Positions 52,322 through 64,000 of a stretch of DNA of 64,000 nt are shown here, in pieces. The translations under genes were made by a program, and so were the position numbers. The DNA is from Chamaea fasciata. Lineage: Eukaryota > Chordata > Aves > Passeriformes > Sylviidae. Below the pieces are notes generated by a model. It made no database searches. It was not told the origin of the DNA and was given only the letters and a program-made list of their open reading frames with translations. The stretch lies in contig JARCOQ010000016.1 in NCBI GenBank assembly GCA_029207755.1, positions 6,248,501 to 6,312,500 on the forward strand, given 5' to 3'. How positions within the stretch are numbered: position 1 is the stretch's first letter; every line of letters starts with the position of its first letter.

Positions 52322-52347
52322 ATGGCTTCACTTCATGGTGAAGCCAA
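52322..52347. repeat. 10-bp inverted repeat, 6-base loop
   Basis: ATGGCTTCAC (52322-52331) and GTGAAGCCAT (52338-52347) are exact reverse complements separated by TTCATG. Confidence 0.85.
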
Positions 52348-55300
52348 TGAAATGGAAATAATATATATTTTTAATAGGGATGGCTAACCAGGGAAACCAA
52401 TACATTCTCTGTTACTTAGTGTCTTTAAATCAATATATGATATCTTATTAAAAAGAGTCTATGCAGCAACCACAAGTCACTGGGCAGATTTCTCTTAAAA
52501 CTATTTTTTTGTGTTCTATCAGACTAATGGGTATTCTTTTTGGCCCTAAACCTCCTAATTCAACTCATTCCACTTCCTCCAATTCAAAGAAAAGTGTTAT
52601 CCAATACTTTTATCCATTCTCTCTCATATCATTAATTCCCCCTCTTACTTTATAAGCCCCCAGACAATTCTGTAACTTCAGCATTTATTCCTCTTAGACA
52701 TAACAAGAACTTAGATGTTATCACTGACAGTTTAATCTTTTTCAAGGAGAGTTTTAATTTGTAGAGAAATTATATTAGAATCAATGCCTCTAAATATAAA
52801 AATACTTTCAAATCTATGTTCATTTCAATATTCCAGAGTGGCAGGCCTGCTCAAATCCTCAGGTGACGGAAAATCAGAATGACACTTGAGACCCAGCCAC
52901 TGAGATTGTGCTGCTTTTTTTTCTTTTTTTCCCCTAAAGGAAACATCTTTCTCACAGTCGTAATGACAACTTGAACATGTGGATGCTGATCCATACAGAT
53001 GTGATTCCAGCTCACTGGAAAATTACAAGGGTTATTTGGTGATTAAGAGTGCAAAAATCAGAGAAACGAAACAGATTTGTCACCTGCCATCTTTTTTGAT
53101 CCCTAGGCTTTACACTAGGGAGTCTCCATCCTGATTTAAAGGGAGTAAAGCCAATTTAAGAACTACTTTTCTGGGAGATGATGAAGAGAGAAACAAAGAT
53201 GGACTGAGAAGTGAAAGCTCTACAAGTCACAAAACACAAAGACACCTCTGTCTACAACACCCCTGACCATGTGTACACATTTGTAAAATAACCATTCTGC
53301 AATGTGTCCACCTTCACTAAAGCCAAAGCTTTAACAAACTATTTCTCTAATTTCTACCCAACATCCTGCTGCCAGTCTCCCTCCCATCTCCCACAGCTGC
53401 CCTCTGAAGGCAGCACCTGACATCAAGTCTTGAGCACTTTTGGGGAGGCACCTGAAGGAGGCACCTGCAGAGTGGAAAGGGAGCAGAAAAGCAAACACCC
53501 TGAAAAAGCACAATTTCCCCCTGTAATCCCATATTACTTCTGCTCCAGCATGCACGAGCCACAGTAACAACAAAATGACTGTTGTTCTTCATGTGCCTCA
53601 AGCACAGTTTCAGACAGATAAAAATTTCTGGTTCTGCCCTCAGGAAAGAGCTGGAATATCATGAGCTGCCACACTGGGAAAGCCAGCTTCACCAGCCAGC
53701 TGCACACTGGTCTTCTGCAACAGATAAAACCCAGCCCACGACTCTCAGGCTTTGTTCCCCTCAACTACCTCCTTGCCACTGCCAGTAATTCTAACCCACA
53801 TTACAAATGCCCTACAAGACACCATAACATGGTTGCCTCGCTATACTAATAAGAAAAAAAAAACCCCATAAATATCTCTAGTTCCTCAATACATGCCTGG
53901 TTTCCCTGGATCCATAATAAGCTTGTCCACATTCAACTTGAAAATACTATTCAATTTTATGAATTCTGCCTGGATCCGTACCAACCGCAAACTCTAATTT
54001 GTTTTCTGAATGTTATCTCAACTGTAAGAACTGATCAGCGCCTTCACTTCAGCTCTGCAGCCTGTATATTAAGTTAAACCACACACAAATGTGTTTGCCT
54101 CTCTCAAAAGCTGTTAAATGAGATAGTCTCCTACGGAAAAAAAAAATGGAATACTACCAGGCAAAGAACAAGGAGTGCTGCTCTGCCAGGTGAGATGGTC
54201 AGCAAATTTTGGGTTATCAGGCTGGGCAGTCCATGTAACCTCTGTGAAGATCAGCCAGCTGTGCCCAAAGAAGTCCAGAGCTGCTCCAGGCAAACTTAAC
54301 TGTGCCAGAATCTGATAATGGACCAAACCTGGTATATTTGGACAGGTGTCATAGATGCTCAAAGGAAATGTTACTGCAAAACCTTTTTCTTTCAGAATTT
54401 TTCCCTCCCTCTGTGATCTCCAAACCACACAGTGCCAACAGGGACTGCTGTGGCTGAGGGCCTGATCATCTCCTTCACAGCACAAGCAACCACATTTCAG
54501 GGATATTATCTACAGATTCCACAGAAGGCACGTACACTCAGCCACACCCACAACAGAACTGGAAGTGGCATCCCCTCCTGCCTGCCAGAGCTGTGCACTG
54601 GCAATAACCCAGCCACATCCCCAGCTCTGCTTTGGCACCATCTTCCTCTTGCTGCTGCTGAGCTTTCTTCTCCTGCCTCTCCCCCTCTGGATAATTTACA
54701 TGGAGGTTTTACTTTTCCAGACATAGGCTTAATTGACCAAATATTTATAAATAACTGAAGAAGAGAGCCTGAGTCCCGAGGTTTTTTGCTTACAACAACC
54801 TTATTGCTAATTTGAGCTTCTCTCAGGGATGGATGTTGTGCTGCCACAGAGACCGGACAACCTTTGCATTCAAGAGATTAAAAACTTGTTCCAGTGCTCC
54901 TGACACAGGGTTGGGGTGGAGAACTACTCTTATTGTGGGTAAGTCACTGTGCTGCACTGCCAGTTCTCATCTGGGCAGCTGCTGCTAGTTCAAAGCATTA
55001 TCACCACTGAAACAGTCACGTGTAAACAGAGTGCAATGGGCACCCTCAAAGCACAAGGTACTTGAAGGCAGAAGATGAATTGAAATCCAGGGTTTTGTAC
55101 ATTACTTTCCACAAGTGAACTCTCAAGTGCTCAGTCTCTAAGCTCTTGAGAAAGAAGGGTAGCTGAAAAAAACACAGGGACACAGGGGAACAACAGGGGA
55201 GTGGAGTAATGAGAGATTTGTCTGTGAGTGCCAGCATTTCAAAAGACAAATTTTACTTATTTTCAAACCAGACAAATATTTTCCCATTCTCTTTCAGGAA

Positions 55301-56819
55301 ATGGGAACATGCAGATTGACAGCAGACCCAAGGTTGCTTAAACCCTGATCTATAACCTGGCTGCCAGGGGACGCTGCAAGGGATTTGTAACCTTCAGCCT
55401 TGGCTGGTCTCTCAGACATGCAGCAGCCTTTGAGCAGCTGTGACAGGCATCCCAAACACCGCAGCAGAAAGGGAGCTGGTGTGGGGGAGAGGAGCTGGAG
55501 AAAGAGGATGCAGGTGGTTCCCATGCAAAGCACAAGTGAAGAGAGCTGAGAAGGCCCCTCCATGGGACCACACTGTTCTTCTTAGCCATAAGCAGATCCC
55601 TCCTAGGAAAACCAGCATGAGGTAAGGTAAGATATTCCAGATTCGATTTAAATGGCTCCATCCCTTGCAGTCACATTGACCAGAACCACCTGAAATCTCC
55701 ATTTATCACCTCCCTATTTTAAAACCAATCGATACCACTGCAGGACAGCAACTTTCTGTATAAGTAGAAAACAAGATGCCCTGGAGCCCTGGGAAATTCT
55801 CCCTGCTCCCCACCAGCTCAATACCAGCTCTGATCCCGTGTCTGCATCACGCACAGCCGGGGCTGTAACATGGGCTTAAACAATGCAGCAGCAGCAACTA
55901 CTTTGCTTCCAGCAGCTCAACAAGCCTCGAGCTGTGAGTAGAGAAAGAGCCCCCTCTGCTTGCTTCTCCACAGCAGTGTGTGCACGGGACCAGGGGTTTA
56001 ATCGAAGGGAAGGAGTAGGTGGGATGTAGGAGCTGTAAGCACCCTTATAAACCTGTGTGTGCACTAGGAGAGTTTTTAAGGGGAGAGGGAATATCTGAGA
56101 AACAGAAAAAGGTGCAGTCCACAAGCACGTGCAGCAGTCCAGCTGCAATTCGTGGTGTCCAGGAGGCTAAAAGCTTGTGAGAATGAGGGACTGAGTTGAG
56201 CTGTACACTGTGGGCACAGGCAGCAAAATGCCACCAACCGTCTCATGGGAGTTTTTAAGTGTTTGTCAAGAAAAGCTGGGAAGGAAGTTAGCTAACCAAG
56301 GAAGGTCCCCAAGAGGAAGTCAGAGGGTGGCAAAAGTGCAAGAGTAAAAGGAAAAGATGGGGAAGAATTTGCATGCCCCCCCGACCCTCCTGGATTTATT
56401 CAGACGCATAATTCCTATGGTTGATGACCTGGTGGTTTGAGTGTCAGAGCCCATCTGAATCTTGTCACCACAACAGCCTATACTGATGTTACTTCCAGAG
56501 GAGATACACCCACTGGGAATTAAGTACCCTGGCACAGAGAGGATTTTAAGTAACTCTGCTCTTCCCTTCATTCTGTGCTCTTGCTAGTAGCACACACATT
56601 AAAAATAACTGAGGAACCACGCACCCCAATAACACAAACCACAAGTGTTTGCATTAAGTTTTACCGACCTCATACGTAAATCAGCCTGTAAAGCCTGGTA
56701 GCCCGTTATATACTACTCAATTACTACAGCAAGCATCCATCCTGTGCCTTTCACAGTGATCTGTAGCCTGGAACAGGTTCATAAACAGCTCAGAAAGGCA
56801 GCTGCTGTAGATTTCACTT

Positions 56820-56945
56820 AACTCCTTATCTATCTGCTTTAAACGGATTAAATGACTATGTCATTAAAATGCTCGAAGTAAGCCTTTGATCATAAACTTC
56901 TCATCATTTTGCAGTTATTGAATCTGATCCCTAATGAATCTTATT
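56820..56945. promoter_or_regulatory. Candidate conserved non-coding element
   Basis: The block contains 'aaacggattaaatgactatg', 'tcattaaaatgctcgaag' and 'ttgatcataaacttc', then 'cctaatgaatc'. It has dense ATTA/TGAT words in unique DNA. It is listed because of texture only. Confidence 0.22.
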
Positions 56946-58323
56946 CTGCCGTATTTCTGTCTCTGCTCCCGGCCTTGCTCCCCATTAGTCCTGGTTGCTC
57001 AGTCTGCTTTGTATGCCCGAGCACTGCCCCCTGAACAGCCCTCGATCGTAGCTGCTGATTGCCCAGCCCCGAGGAAGGATGAAGTGCAGGAATTTCATTT
57101 GAGGCAGGGTCACAAGGAGCGAGAAAATAATCCACAAAATACAAGCCACACTGAACACCCTCTCCATATTCACTGCACAGCTGCGTGACTGCAATTGCAC
57201 CGAGCGGAGAGGGGGGCTTGGGCACTGTGCTCTCCCACATCTTACAGAGAAAAAAAGATGTTTTATTTACATAGTAGAGGGGTACAAGTAAAAAGAAAAG
57301 CACGACTGAGATCAAGGGATTTTCTGCCACAGCACACCAGCAGATTTTATCAGCTGCAATGAAGGATGTGCCTGATCTCAGCATGTGCAGAGGTGGGGGA
57401 AAGCTTGTGGTGTCCAGAAGTGCCCCAGCACAAACACCAAACACCAGCCCATGTCTAAGCACAGCAAGCAGAAAGCCACTGCAGATCCTGGGGAAATGGA
57501 GGGAGACAAAACATCCAATGCCCTGCTTCATACATGAGGCAGTAGGGTTGGTGGGAATCAAAGGAGAACAAATGTTTACTGGTCTGCAATGATTGGTAGA
57601 GATGGGGACCACTGAGGTCATTCTGCATTCCAAGTTTTACTCCAAACTCAATCAGGCTACAAAACCACCCATTAAATGTGGTGCTAAATCTCATTTCTTG
57701 CACCAGTTTAGTCTTGGCAAATCCAAGGGCCCACACACAAGGGCTGGCAGGAGGAATCTGTAAACATTAAAGATGATAAATAGAGAGGGTTTTCTGACCC
57801 GACTATAAAGTAGACTTTATAAAAAATTTTGTTTTTAATACCAGTATACGATATCCTGAGTCCCTGTATTTTCTCTTTGAGAAGACGACCACCACGTTCT
57901 GAAATTTCAGAGACTTTTTTTTCTAGGGAAGTTCATTTCCATCAGGCACAACAGGAAGAAAATGCCCAGGAATTCATGTCTAGCTGTCATTCAAAACAAT
58001 GTAGAAGAATTCCATCATAAGAGTGGCTTTTATTCTTCAGTATCAGTAGGCACAAAAGGCAAAAAAAGCAGATCCTTCTAGTAGCCACAGGAGAGGAAAG
58101 GTACTGTGCAACGTTACATGAGCACCAAGTGCTTGTTTCAGCTGTGAGCTCCATTAAAGTCACATGAAAGTGTTAAACTGAATGCTGAAAAACTGCATGT
58201 TTGATATGGAAGAGGCCCATTATGTCAACTTGCACAGTCCTTGCCAATGCAGCACACTAATGTTAATCATTCCACATTCTAATTATCTTACCATTATAGC
58301 AATTTCCCTGATGATCATCCCCC

Positions 58324-58335
58324 TTTTTTTTTTTT
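58324..58335 (+). repeat. Poly-T run (12)
   Basis: Twelve T bases preceded by CCC. Confidence 0.9.
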
Positions 58336-58759
58336 ATATCATTTTGCTGTTGTTCAATGGTTTTCAATGATGCAGGCTGTAAGGCTTGGACCACCTCTTG
58401 GCCATTCCCGTGTTTCCAAAGAATACACCAAAGGGTGTGTTATTATCTCTCTCCATCATTCCCTTGGCTTTCCAGGACATACTCCGTACTTTTAAACAAA
58501 AGGATGGGAAAGAGGCGGACGCCGCTTCGCTTCTGTCCCCTCACATGCTGTGCACTGAAACAGATTGGCTGTGGAACCCTCCCAGTTTGCCCCAGTACTA
58601 ACCTCTGCTAGCACTGGTTCTCTGGCAGAGTGTGCCAGTGTTGGCTACGATGGGCCAGCAGAAACCAGCATTTTTGCTATAGCCCAGCTGGAGTGAGACT
58701 CCCTCAGTAATTGCAGCAGAGTAAGAATGGATTTATTTTATTTTCTGCTTTACTCCAGT

Positions 58760-58774
58760 GAGAGAGAGAGAGAG
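58760..58774 (+). repeat. (GA)n microsatellite
   Basis: A short GA repeat of 15 bases. Confidence 0.9.
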
Positions 58775-60029
58775 GCCAGATTTACCCAGTGGCCTCATTC
58801 CTACCCCCAGAGCATGAATTACTTGCAGATTTCACAGTGAATAGATAGAAGCAGGGAGACAGACAAATTCCTAGAACCAAGGAAGTGATTGGTCTTTTCT
58901 GCCTCATCACCCTCATGTACATATTGTGACATTTTAATTAGCTTCCCCATCTCTGACAGACATTCCTGTGTTACGCAGAGAAACCGTGGTTTACTTCCTA
59001 TCTTCACAAAGTTTGGGAGCTTTAAAAAAATCCACCAAACACCAAAAACCCCCAACCCAGTCTCCTCTCCCTTCATACCCAAGTAATTCAATTACTTGCC
59101 AGACAGCACTAAGAATCCATTAGAGAAGAATATATTCTGCATTTGCTGTGGAAATCTCCTGGTGATCTTATCTGTCTCTCAGTTCAAGCTCAAAGCTCAA
59201 TTGTTTTTTCTGCGAGTGCAAGGAGACTTCATGCAGCACTGAAATCTTTTCAGATGGGGACAGTCATCTCATCTTCATTTCAATTTTACAGGAGTAAGAG
59301 AGATTTGTGGATAAACTGAAACAATAAGAAGAATGGCTATGGGGCAATCTATTGGATTCTGAACAGCTTTGAGTTAACTGCTCCAACCAGCAAATTCAAC
59401 ATTATCCTGAGCTGCCTGCCTGAAGAAATAAATACTTCAGAAGCAGTCTTGCCCAGATACAAGTTTCCAAGTTATCATTGAGTAAATTGGTAGAAGGGCA
59501 TCATCTCTAACTTTCACACATATCTAAAGGACTCAGACTATCTTTTTGATCCCCTGGAAGCAGGAAACATCAGTAAAGAGCATTAAGTTGAACGAAATAG
59601 CCAAGGAACTAAAATGGAAAGGATGAAAGGGTAGGCTTAGGAGGAATACACTTGGTGAATTGACTGACAGGTCTGCTTGCAGCATGTCCAGTGGTTTTTT
59701 TTCTCTAGGATGCTTGAGAGAATGGACCACACAAAAATCTCCAGATACAGACACAGATCTGTCTTCTAAGCAGTGTCAACAGAAGCATCACACTCAGAAG
59801 ATGTCAGAGACCTTGAGAAAGCAGGAAAGCCAAAAGACACTGACATTCAATCCTCAAACTGCTTGGCTGTAGAAGTTACTGCCTATGTGGTACCATGGCA
59901 CAGCCACTTGCAGCACTGGGGAAACCATTTCATGTCATACAATCACTATTCCTTCCCCCCACCACCTGAAGAGGATCCTAAGGAATGTCTCCAATCCACT
60001 GACATGCATTCTAATAATCATCTGCAAAT

Positions 60030-60048
60030 ACACACACACACACACACA
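60030..60048 (+). repeat. (AC)n microsatellite
   Basis: An uninterrupted AC repeat of 19 bases followed by gagatatat. Confidence 0.95.
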
Positions 60049-63000
60049 GAGATATATAAAATTAAATTCCCCAGTGTTGTATTTAAATGTTCAGGCAGCT
60101 CCACCATGTTAATATTAATCATAAGAGCTCACACATATCTAATCACACTTTTCCTTGCACACTGAACAGACTGACCCCTGAGCAAGCCCTGACTCCTTGG
60201 GAAATAACCTTAAGGTCAGCAGCTCTGGCTGTGATGGATCTAGAGGGAAAGCAGCTCCACAGCTGAGCTCCCTTGCAAACTGCTGTCAACAGCTTTTCAC
60301 ATCCCTCTACTCATAAAAATGAGAACATTTCTGTAATTACTACTGATTGGAACTGTGGTAGCACTGCACAGAGGGAAAGAATGTATCCACTGGAAGACAA
60401 CCAAAAATACACAAGAGGACCTCTGGAGAGCTCATCCTTGCTGCACAGCCTTCATGTTACTGGCTTTTCAAGTTTTTCATCTTACTAGAGCCAGAAGCAC
60501 AATGAACCCCCTTTTCAAAAGCGGTGTCTTTGTTCTGAAAGGTCACAATCTCAGCTGAACATCTTCTGTCATGTCCAACATGCACAACAGCTTTCAGGGA
60601 ATTTTTATTTTGCTTTAAATGTCCTGCCAAAAATGCACAGAACAGGCACAGAGCTGCTGCATCATTTAGGGAACGCGGGGTTTAAATGCCGATCAGAGGG
60701 AGCAGCAGAGCTCCTGATGGAGCTGAGCTCGGGTGAGCAGGGCTGTGATGGATCACCTGGGAGCCCTCCCATCGGCACGGAACACAGCCGGGATTTCCAG
60801 ACCTCCCCTCCTGAACACAGAACCCCCACATGGGACACTGCTCATTTTTTGGAAAGATACGAAGGGGATGCTCTTCCCACAGCACTTCACTTATCCTGCC
60901 ACTCCAACTGTCCATCCTCATTTAAAAAGAACAGCCTTTCTGCCTAGATTAGGCATCATCTTCCACTCTTACCTGTCTTTCAAATCTAGCTAGGAAAGCT
61001 GTCAAAAACAATTACTTTTTTCTGACTTGTCTGGGTCCATGTCTCTTTAAAGTCTTATCAAACAACAGCAAATGAAAATTGAGCCAAATTTGGGCCAGGA
61101 AAGGTCTGTATCATGATCTGTGTTCAGGGTGTGCTGACAGAAAAGCTCTGTTATTGGGGTGCTACTTCTCCCCACTTACCCCCTGGGCACACCATGAGCT
61201 TGCACTGCTGGATGAATGCTCAGTGCCACACACCTGAGTGACAAAGGCATGCTGAGTTTCCTGCCTACTATTCAAAGAAATTCTTCAGAGAAAACCCTGG
61301 GGTTTTTTTAAATGTAAATCTCTGCCTCCAAGTGTCACAGAGGTGGTAGGTCAGTCTGATCAAAGGGAAGAGTTCTGGGATACGTAAGATAAGGTACCAA
61401 CATCTCACATGCTTGAATCTCCCGACAGAGGTCACACAAAAATGCGTTTCTCTGATGCACACTGCCACCCCCACCAGGGCCTCAGCTCAGAGCATCTCCC
61501 CATTTCCTCATGTATATTTTAACATCATTACAAACACTGCCCACTCTTGACTGTGACATGAAACAGGCAGATTTTTCCTCTTCCCCTCATTGCACACTCA
61601 GAGAAAACATTATTAAATTCTGACTTGTATCTTTTCCATAATCTTGGTGACATATCCTGGCCTTTTGTCTCCTAGAGATGGTGTCAAGTTTTACATATAC
61701 CAAGTAGTAAAGGAAAAATATGGCACCATAACCAGAGTAACTTTATCAGAAGAATAAAACTGCTGAAGAACGTTACTGAAAACTTGGACTTTACAAAGCC
61801 AGACCACAACAGAAATGGCAAAGACAAGGGCAGCATGAAAGTGTGACCTATTACTTTGTTTTAATCAAAAACTCAGAAATAATTGGGTCATCAACCAAAG
61901 GTTGAAATGGTAATGAGTAATGGAAACCTAAAAGCCTATGGTGAAGAGAGCTGCAACTTATGGACATGGTAATCGTAATAGTCAGAGAGATGGCAAAAGC
62001 CTCAGTAAACAAACCTTGCGAAGCGTTATTTGCGTTATAAAGGTCTAAATGACATTTTTGTTTTGTTTCTGTGACATGCAAGCTGAATTCAAAGCAGCAG
62101 AAAAATAATAGAAAATGAAGAAAAAACAATTGAAAACTAATTTGTGCCACTGAATGACTACAGAGAAAAACAAGAAAACTATAAAGGGACAGTCACTCTT
62201 ATCGCTTCCTGAAAACTTTGCTTTTTCTTTATATGATAAGTAAGATTAGAGGAGTTTGAAAGTGAAGTCTTATTTTAAAATGGTAGCTTCTTTCTCATCA
62301 GCCTTTGCTTTCACCCACAATGTGATTCTGGGGATCAGTGAAACACACTGAAGCCTTCTGGAGTTGCTACTAACTACTGCTTCAATGGCACACATTTTAA
62401 GTTTTTGGGTGGGAATTTAAATACACAACTGAGAGTTTGAATGTGCCGTTGTAGCTGAAATTACTAATTTTTGTACATTGTTGCTCTTTTTACCATACAA
62501 GAGCCGCAACAAGAGTGGTGTCTCTGTCCCCACACTCCCATGAAGGCAGTGCACACACCCCAGATTTAGCAGTCTGGTGCCATGCAACCAAGCCTAGAAT
62601 GACTTTTAAAACATCACATTTATTCTGCAACACCTGTTCAGAAAACCAAGGTTTGTTCTAAGCCAGGGTTCTTACACCACAGAAGGACTGGAACAATTTC
62701 CTGCCGCTTGACCCTGCAGAGCACACATGCTGCAGGAGCAGCCTCCTCCTTAGTGTAGCAGCATCCTCATCTGCATTTTGTGCTCGGTTTTTCTACTCCA
62801 GCATGGATGGCACCTCCTGAAGTTCATGCTTCATGTGTAGTGGTACAGCGCCCTTTTCCAGCAGGATATTCCCTATGGTCCAGCTCTCCATGCCTGCCCT
62901 GAGCTCCCCGTGCTACTGCTCAGGTGGTGACACTCAGTGCACTGACCTTTCCTGTTTCAGAGCTCTTCAGGAAATCCAGCGCTCGCCCTTCCTCCGCCTC

Positions 63001-63106
63001 TGCTCGTCTAATGAGCTTTGTGATGCCACACAGCCACTGATATTTTCAAGGGTAGTGGCAGGATAACATTAATGAATTTATTCTGGATTTTCGTGTTAAA
63101 TGTATT

Positions 63107-63114
63107 ATGCAAAT
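63107..63114 (+). promoter_or_regulatory. Perfect octamer (POU) word
   Basis: ATGCAAAT is the consensus octamer bound by POU-domain (OCT) factors. It sits in an AT-rich stretch followed by GTTAAT. A single 8-mer is expected about twice in a window this size by chance, so use is uncertain. Confidence 0.2.
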
Positions 63115-64000
63115 GTTAATCAGTTTCTGCAGAACTTTGAGAAAGGTGCTGCATGAAATAAACAATACGGTGGCAGTTCTGGCAGTAGAATTTATAGAGC
63201 TTCAGGTGTTTAATATTCAATGTGCAAATTCCTTTAAAAAAAATTTTTTAAAGGGCATGTTGGTAAAACTTTCCTGCACAAATGTGAATCTGTGCACTCG
63301 TGGTCCCTGATGTTAACAAACATTAGCAAGTCTGTTCTGTGCATGTCCTTGTTCCATTTGACATCCACTTTGCACATCACATTTATTGGGGCCACCAAGG
63401 CCATCAAACAGCTCCTCCTTGAACCACCTAATGACAAACCTACAAGTAACTGACATGTTTATGCTTCTCCTCTCTGCTCCCCTGGAATGTTTCTAATTTC
63501 TGTTAATTCTAATAACAGCAATGTATTCAGAATTAACATGTACAAATATTTGCATAGCCCCAGCTAATTCAGTGTCACATAATCCCCAGGGGCTGGATCA
63601 CAGCTGGAGGTTCTGCACTCCTTCCATTTTACACCAGTTCTAGGATTTCCTGCAGTACCTAATCCACGTGGCACAAGATACACGATGTTTTTTCCCCAAT
63701 AAGATGTATAATCCTTTCAGCACAATTTATGGGCACATTATGGGGGAAGCTCTTTTCCTTCCCATTCATTTGGGTGCCACTTCAGCACATCCCCTTAAGC
63801 AGATCCCTGTGAACCCCAGGGACACCCACGCAGCAAAGCAGTTCAGACTTAGTTTCTGCTATCCAGCTCAAGAGATAATTGAAGTGAAGGTGGTGTAACA
63901 GCACAGGTGTGGCTCAGGCCATCCACCAGGACATGCTGCGCGACTCCATGGTCACCTCTGCCCCTGGCATGCTACTGTCTGTGACATCCCATCTCCATTG

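Larger units (their letters stand above)
38170..64000 (-). other. MAD1L1: Upstream MAD1L1 intron, partial (at least 25.8 kb)
   Basis: This sequence lies upstream, in transcript terms, of the exon at 38169-37962. Its 3' end is a T-rich tract and CAG acceptor at 38170-38171. I looked for the expected preceding coiled-coil exon, which should be Glu/Arg/Leu-rich and end in phase 0. I checked phase-compatible donor sites on the minus strand and found none with a convincing MAD1 translation. A short exon could still have been missed. The interval holds two old repeats near 39 kb, several simple repeats, a GC-rich hairpin at 48.26 kb and AT-rich blocks near 56.9 and 63.1 kb. Otherwise it seems to be unique non-coding sequence. 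Confidence 0.75.

Noticed and set aside
54506..54847. Minus-strand Glu/Gln/Lys-rich reading (alternative frame GERQEKKAQQQQEEDGAKAE), superficially coiled-coil like
   Set aside because: It does not match MAD1, lacks phase-compatible splice sites and arises from a CTG/CTT-rich patch on the plus strand.
60963..61010. Minus-strand segment ending in a CAG/GTAAGA donor that reads ARFERQ in the right phase for the missing upstream MAD1 exon
   Set aside because: An in-frame TAA lies 14 codons upstream, there is no acceptor in between, and the residues do not match MAD1.
1..64000. A multi-gene defence, biosynthetic or mobile system
   Set aside because: The window is the interior of one eukaryotic gene. 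No operon-like gene packing, CRISPR repeats, recombinases or toxin-like genes are present.

Overview
The window is vertebrate, almost certainly avian, nuclear DNA, and nearly all of it is non-coding. The bird assignment rests on CR1 LINE 3' ends in two orientations (about 16.6 kb and 25.1-25.4 kb), an avian-type endogenous-retrovirus LTR edge (22.6 kb), and two coding exons that translate to a diverged but clear orthologue of vertebrate MAD1L1, the spindle-checkpoint protein MAD1. The species cannot be fixed from the sequence alone.

Layout. MAD1L1 runs on the minus strand across the whole window, so transcription goes from 64000 towards 1. Two exons are visible. The first in transcript order is 38169-37962 (69 codons plus one base; it carries the MAD2-interaction motif). 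The second is 5839-5649 (two bases plus 63 codons; it carries the RLK motif and the start of the C-terminal RWD-type domain). They join in phase 1 across a 32,122-base intron. The sequence from 38170 to 64000 belongs to the upstream intron. The sequence from 1 to 5648 belongs to the downstream intron, and the exon encoding the last roughly 50 residues was not found in it. No other protein gene, tRNA, rRNA or snRNA was recognised.

The introns hold scattered old repeats: CR1 pieces, two MIR-like SINE remnants, one LTR fragment and simple repeats such as (TTTTG)n, (AAC)n, (CA)n, (CTG)n, (CAAA)n and homopolymer runs. They also hold several AT-rich blocks dense in TAATTA/ATTA words that look like candidate conserved enhancers, and a handful of perfect inverted repeats. 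The most striking of these is a 19-bp hairpin at 100-143.

Almost all other open reading frames of 60-230 codons match chance expectation for 64 kb of about 43% GC sequence and are not annotated as genes. I see no mobile defence system, operon, CRISPR array or other new multi-gene system. The best leads are the hairpins, the homeodomain-motif clusters and the bird-specific residues in the MAD2-binding motif.
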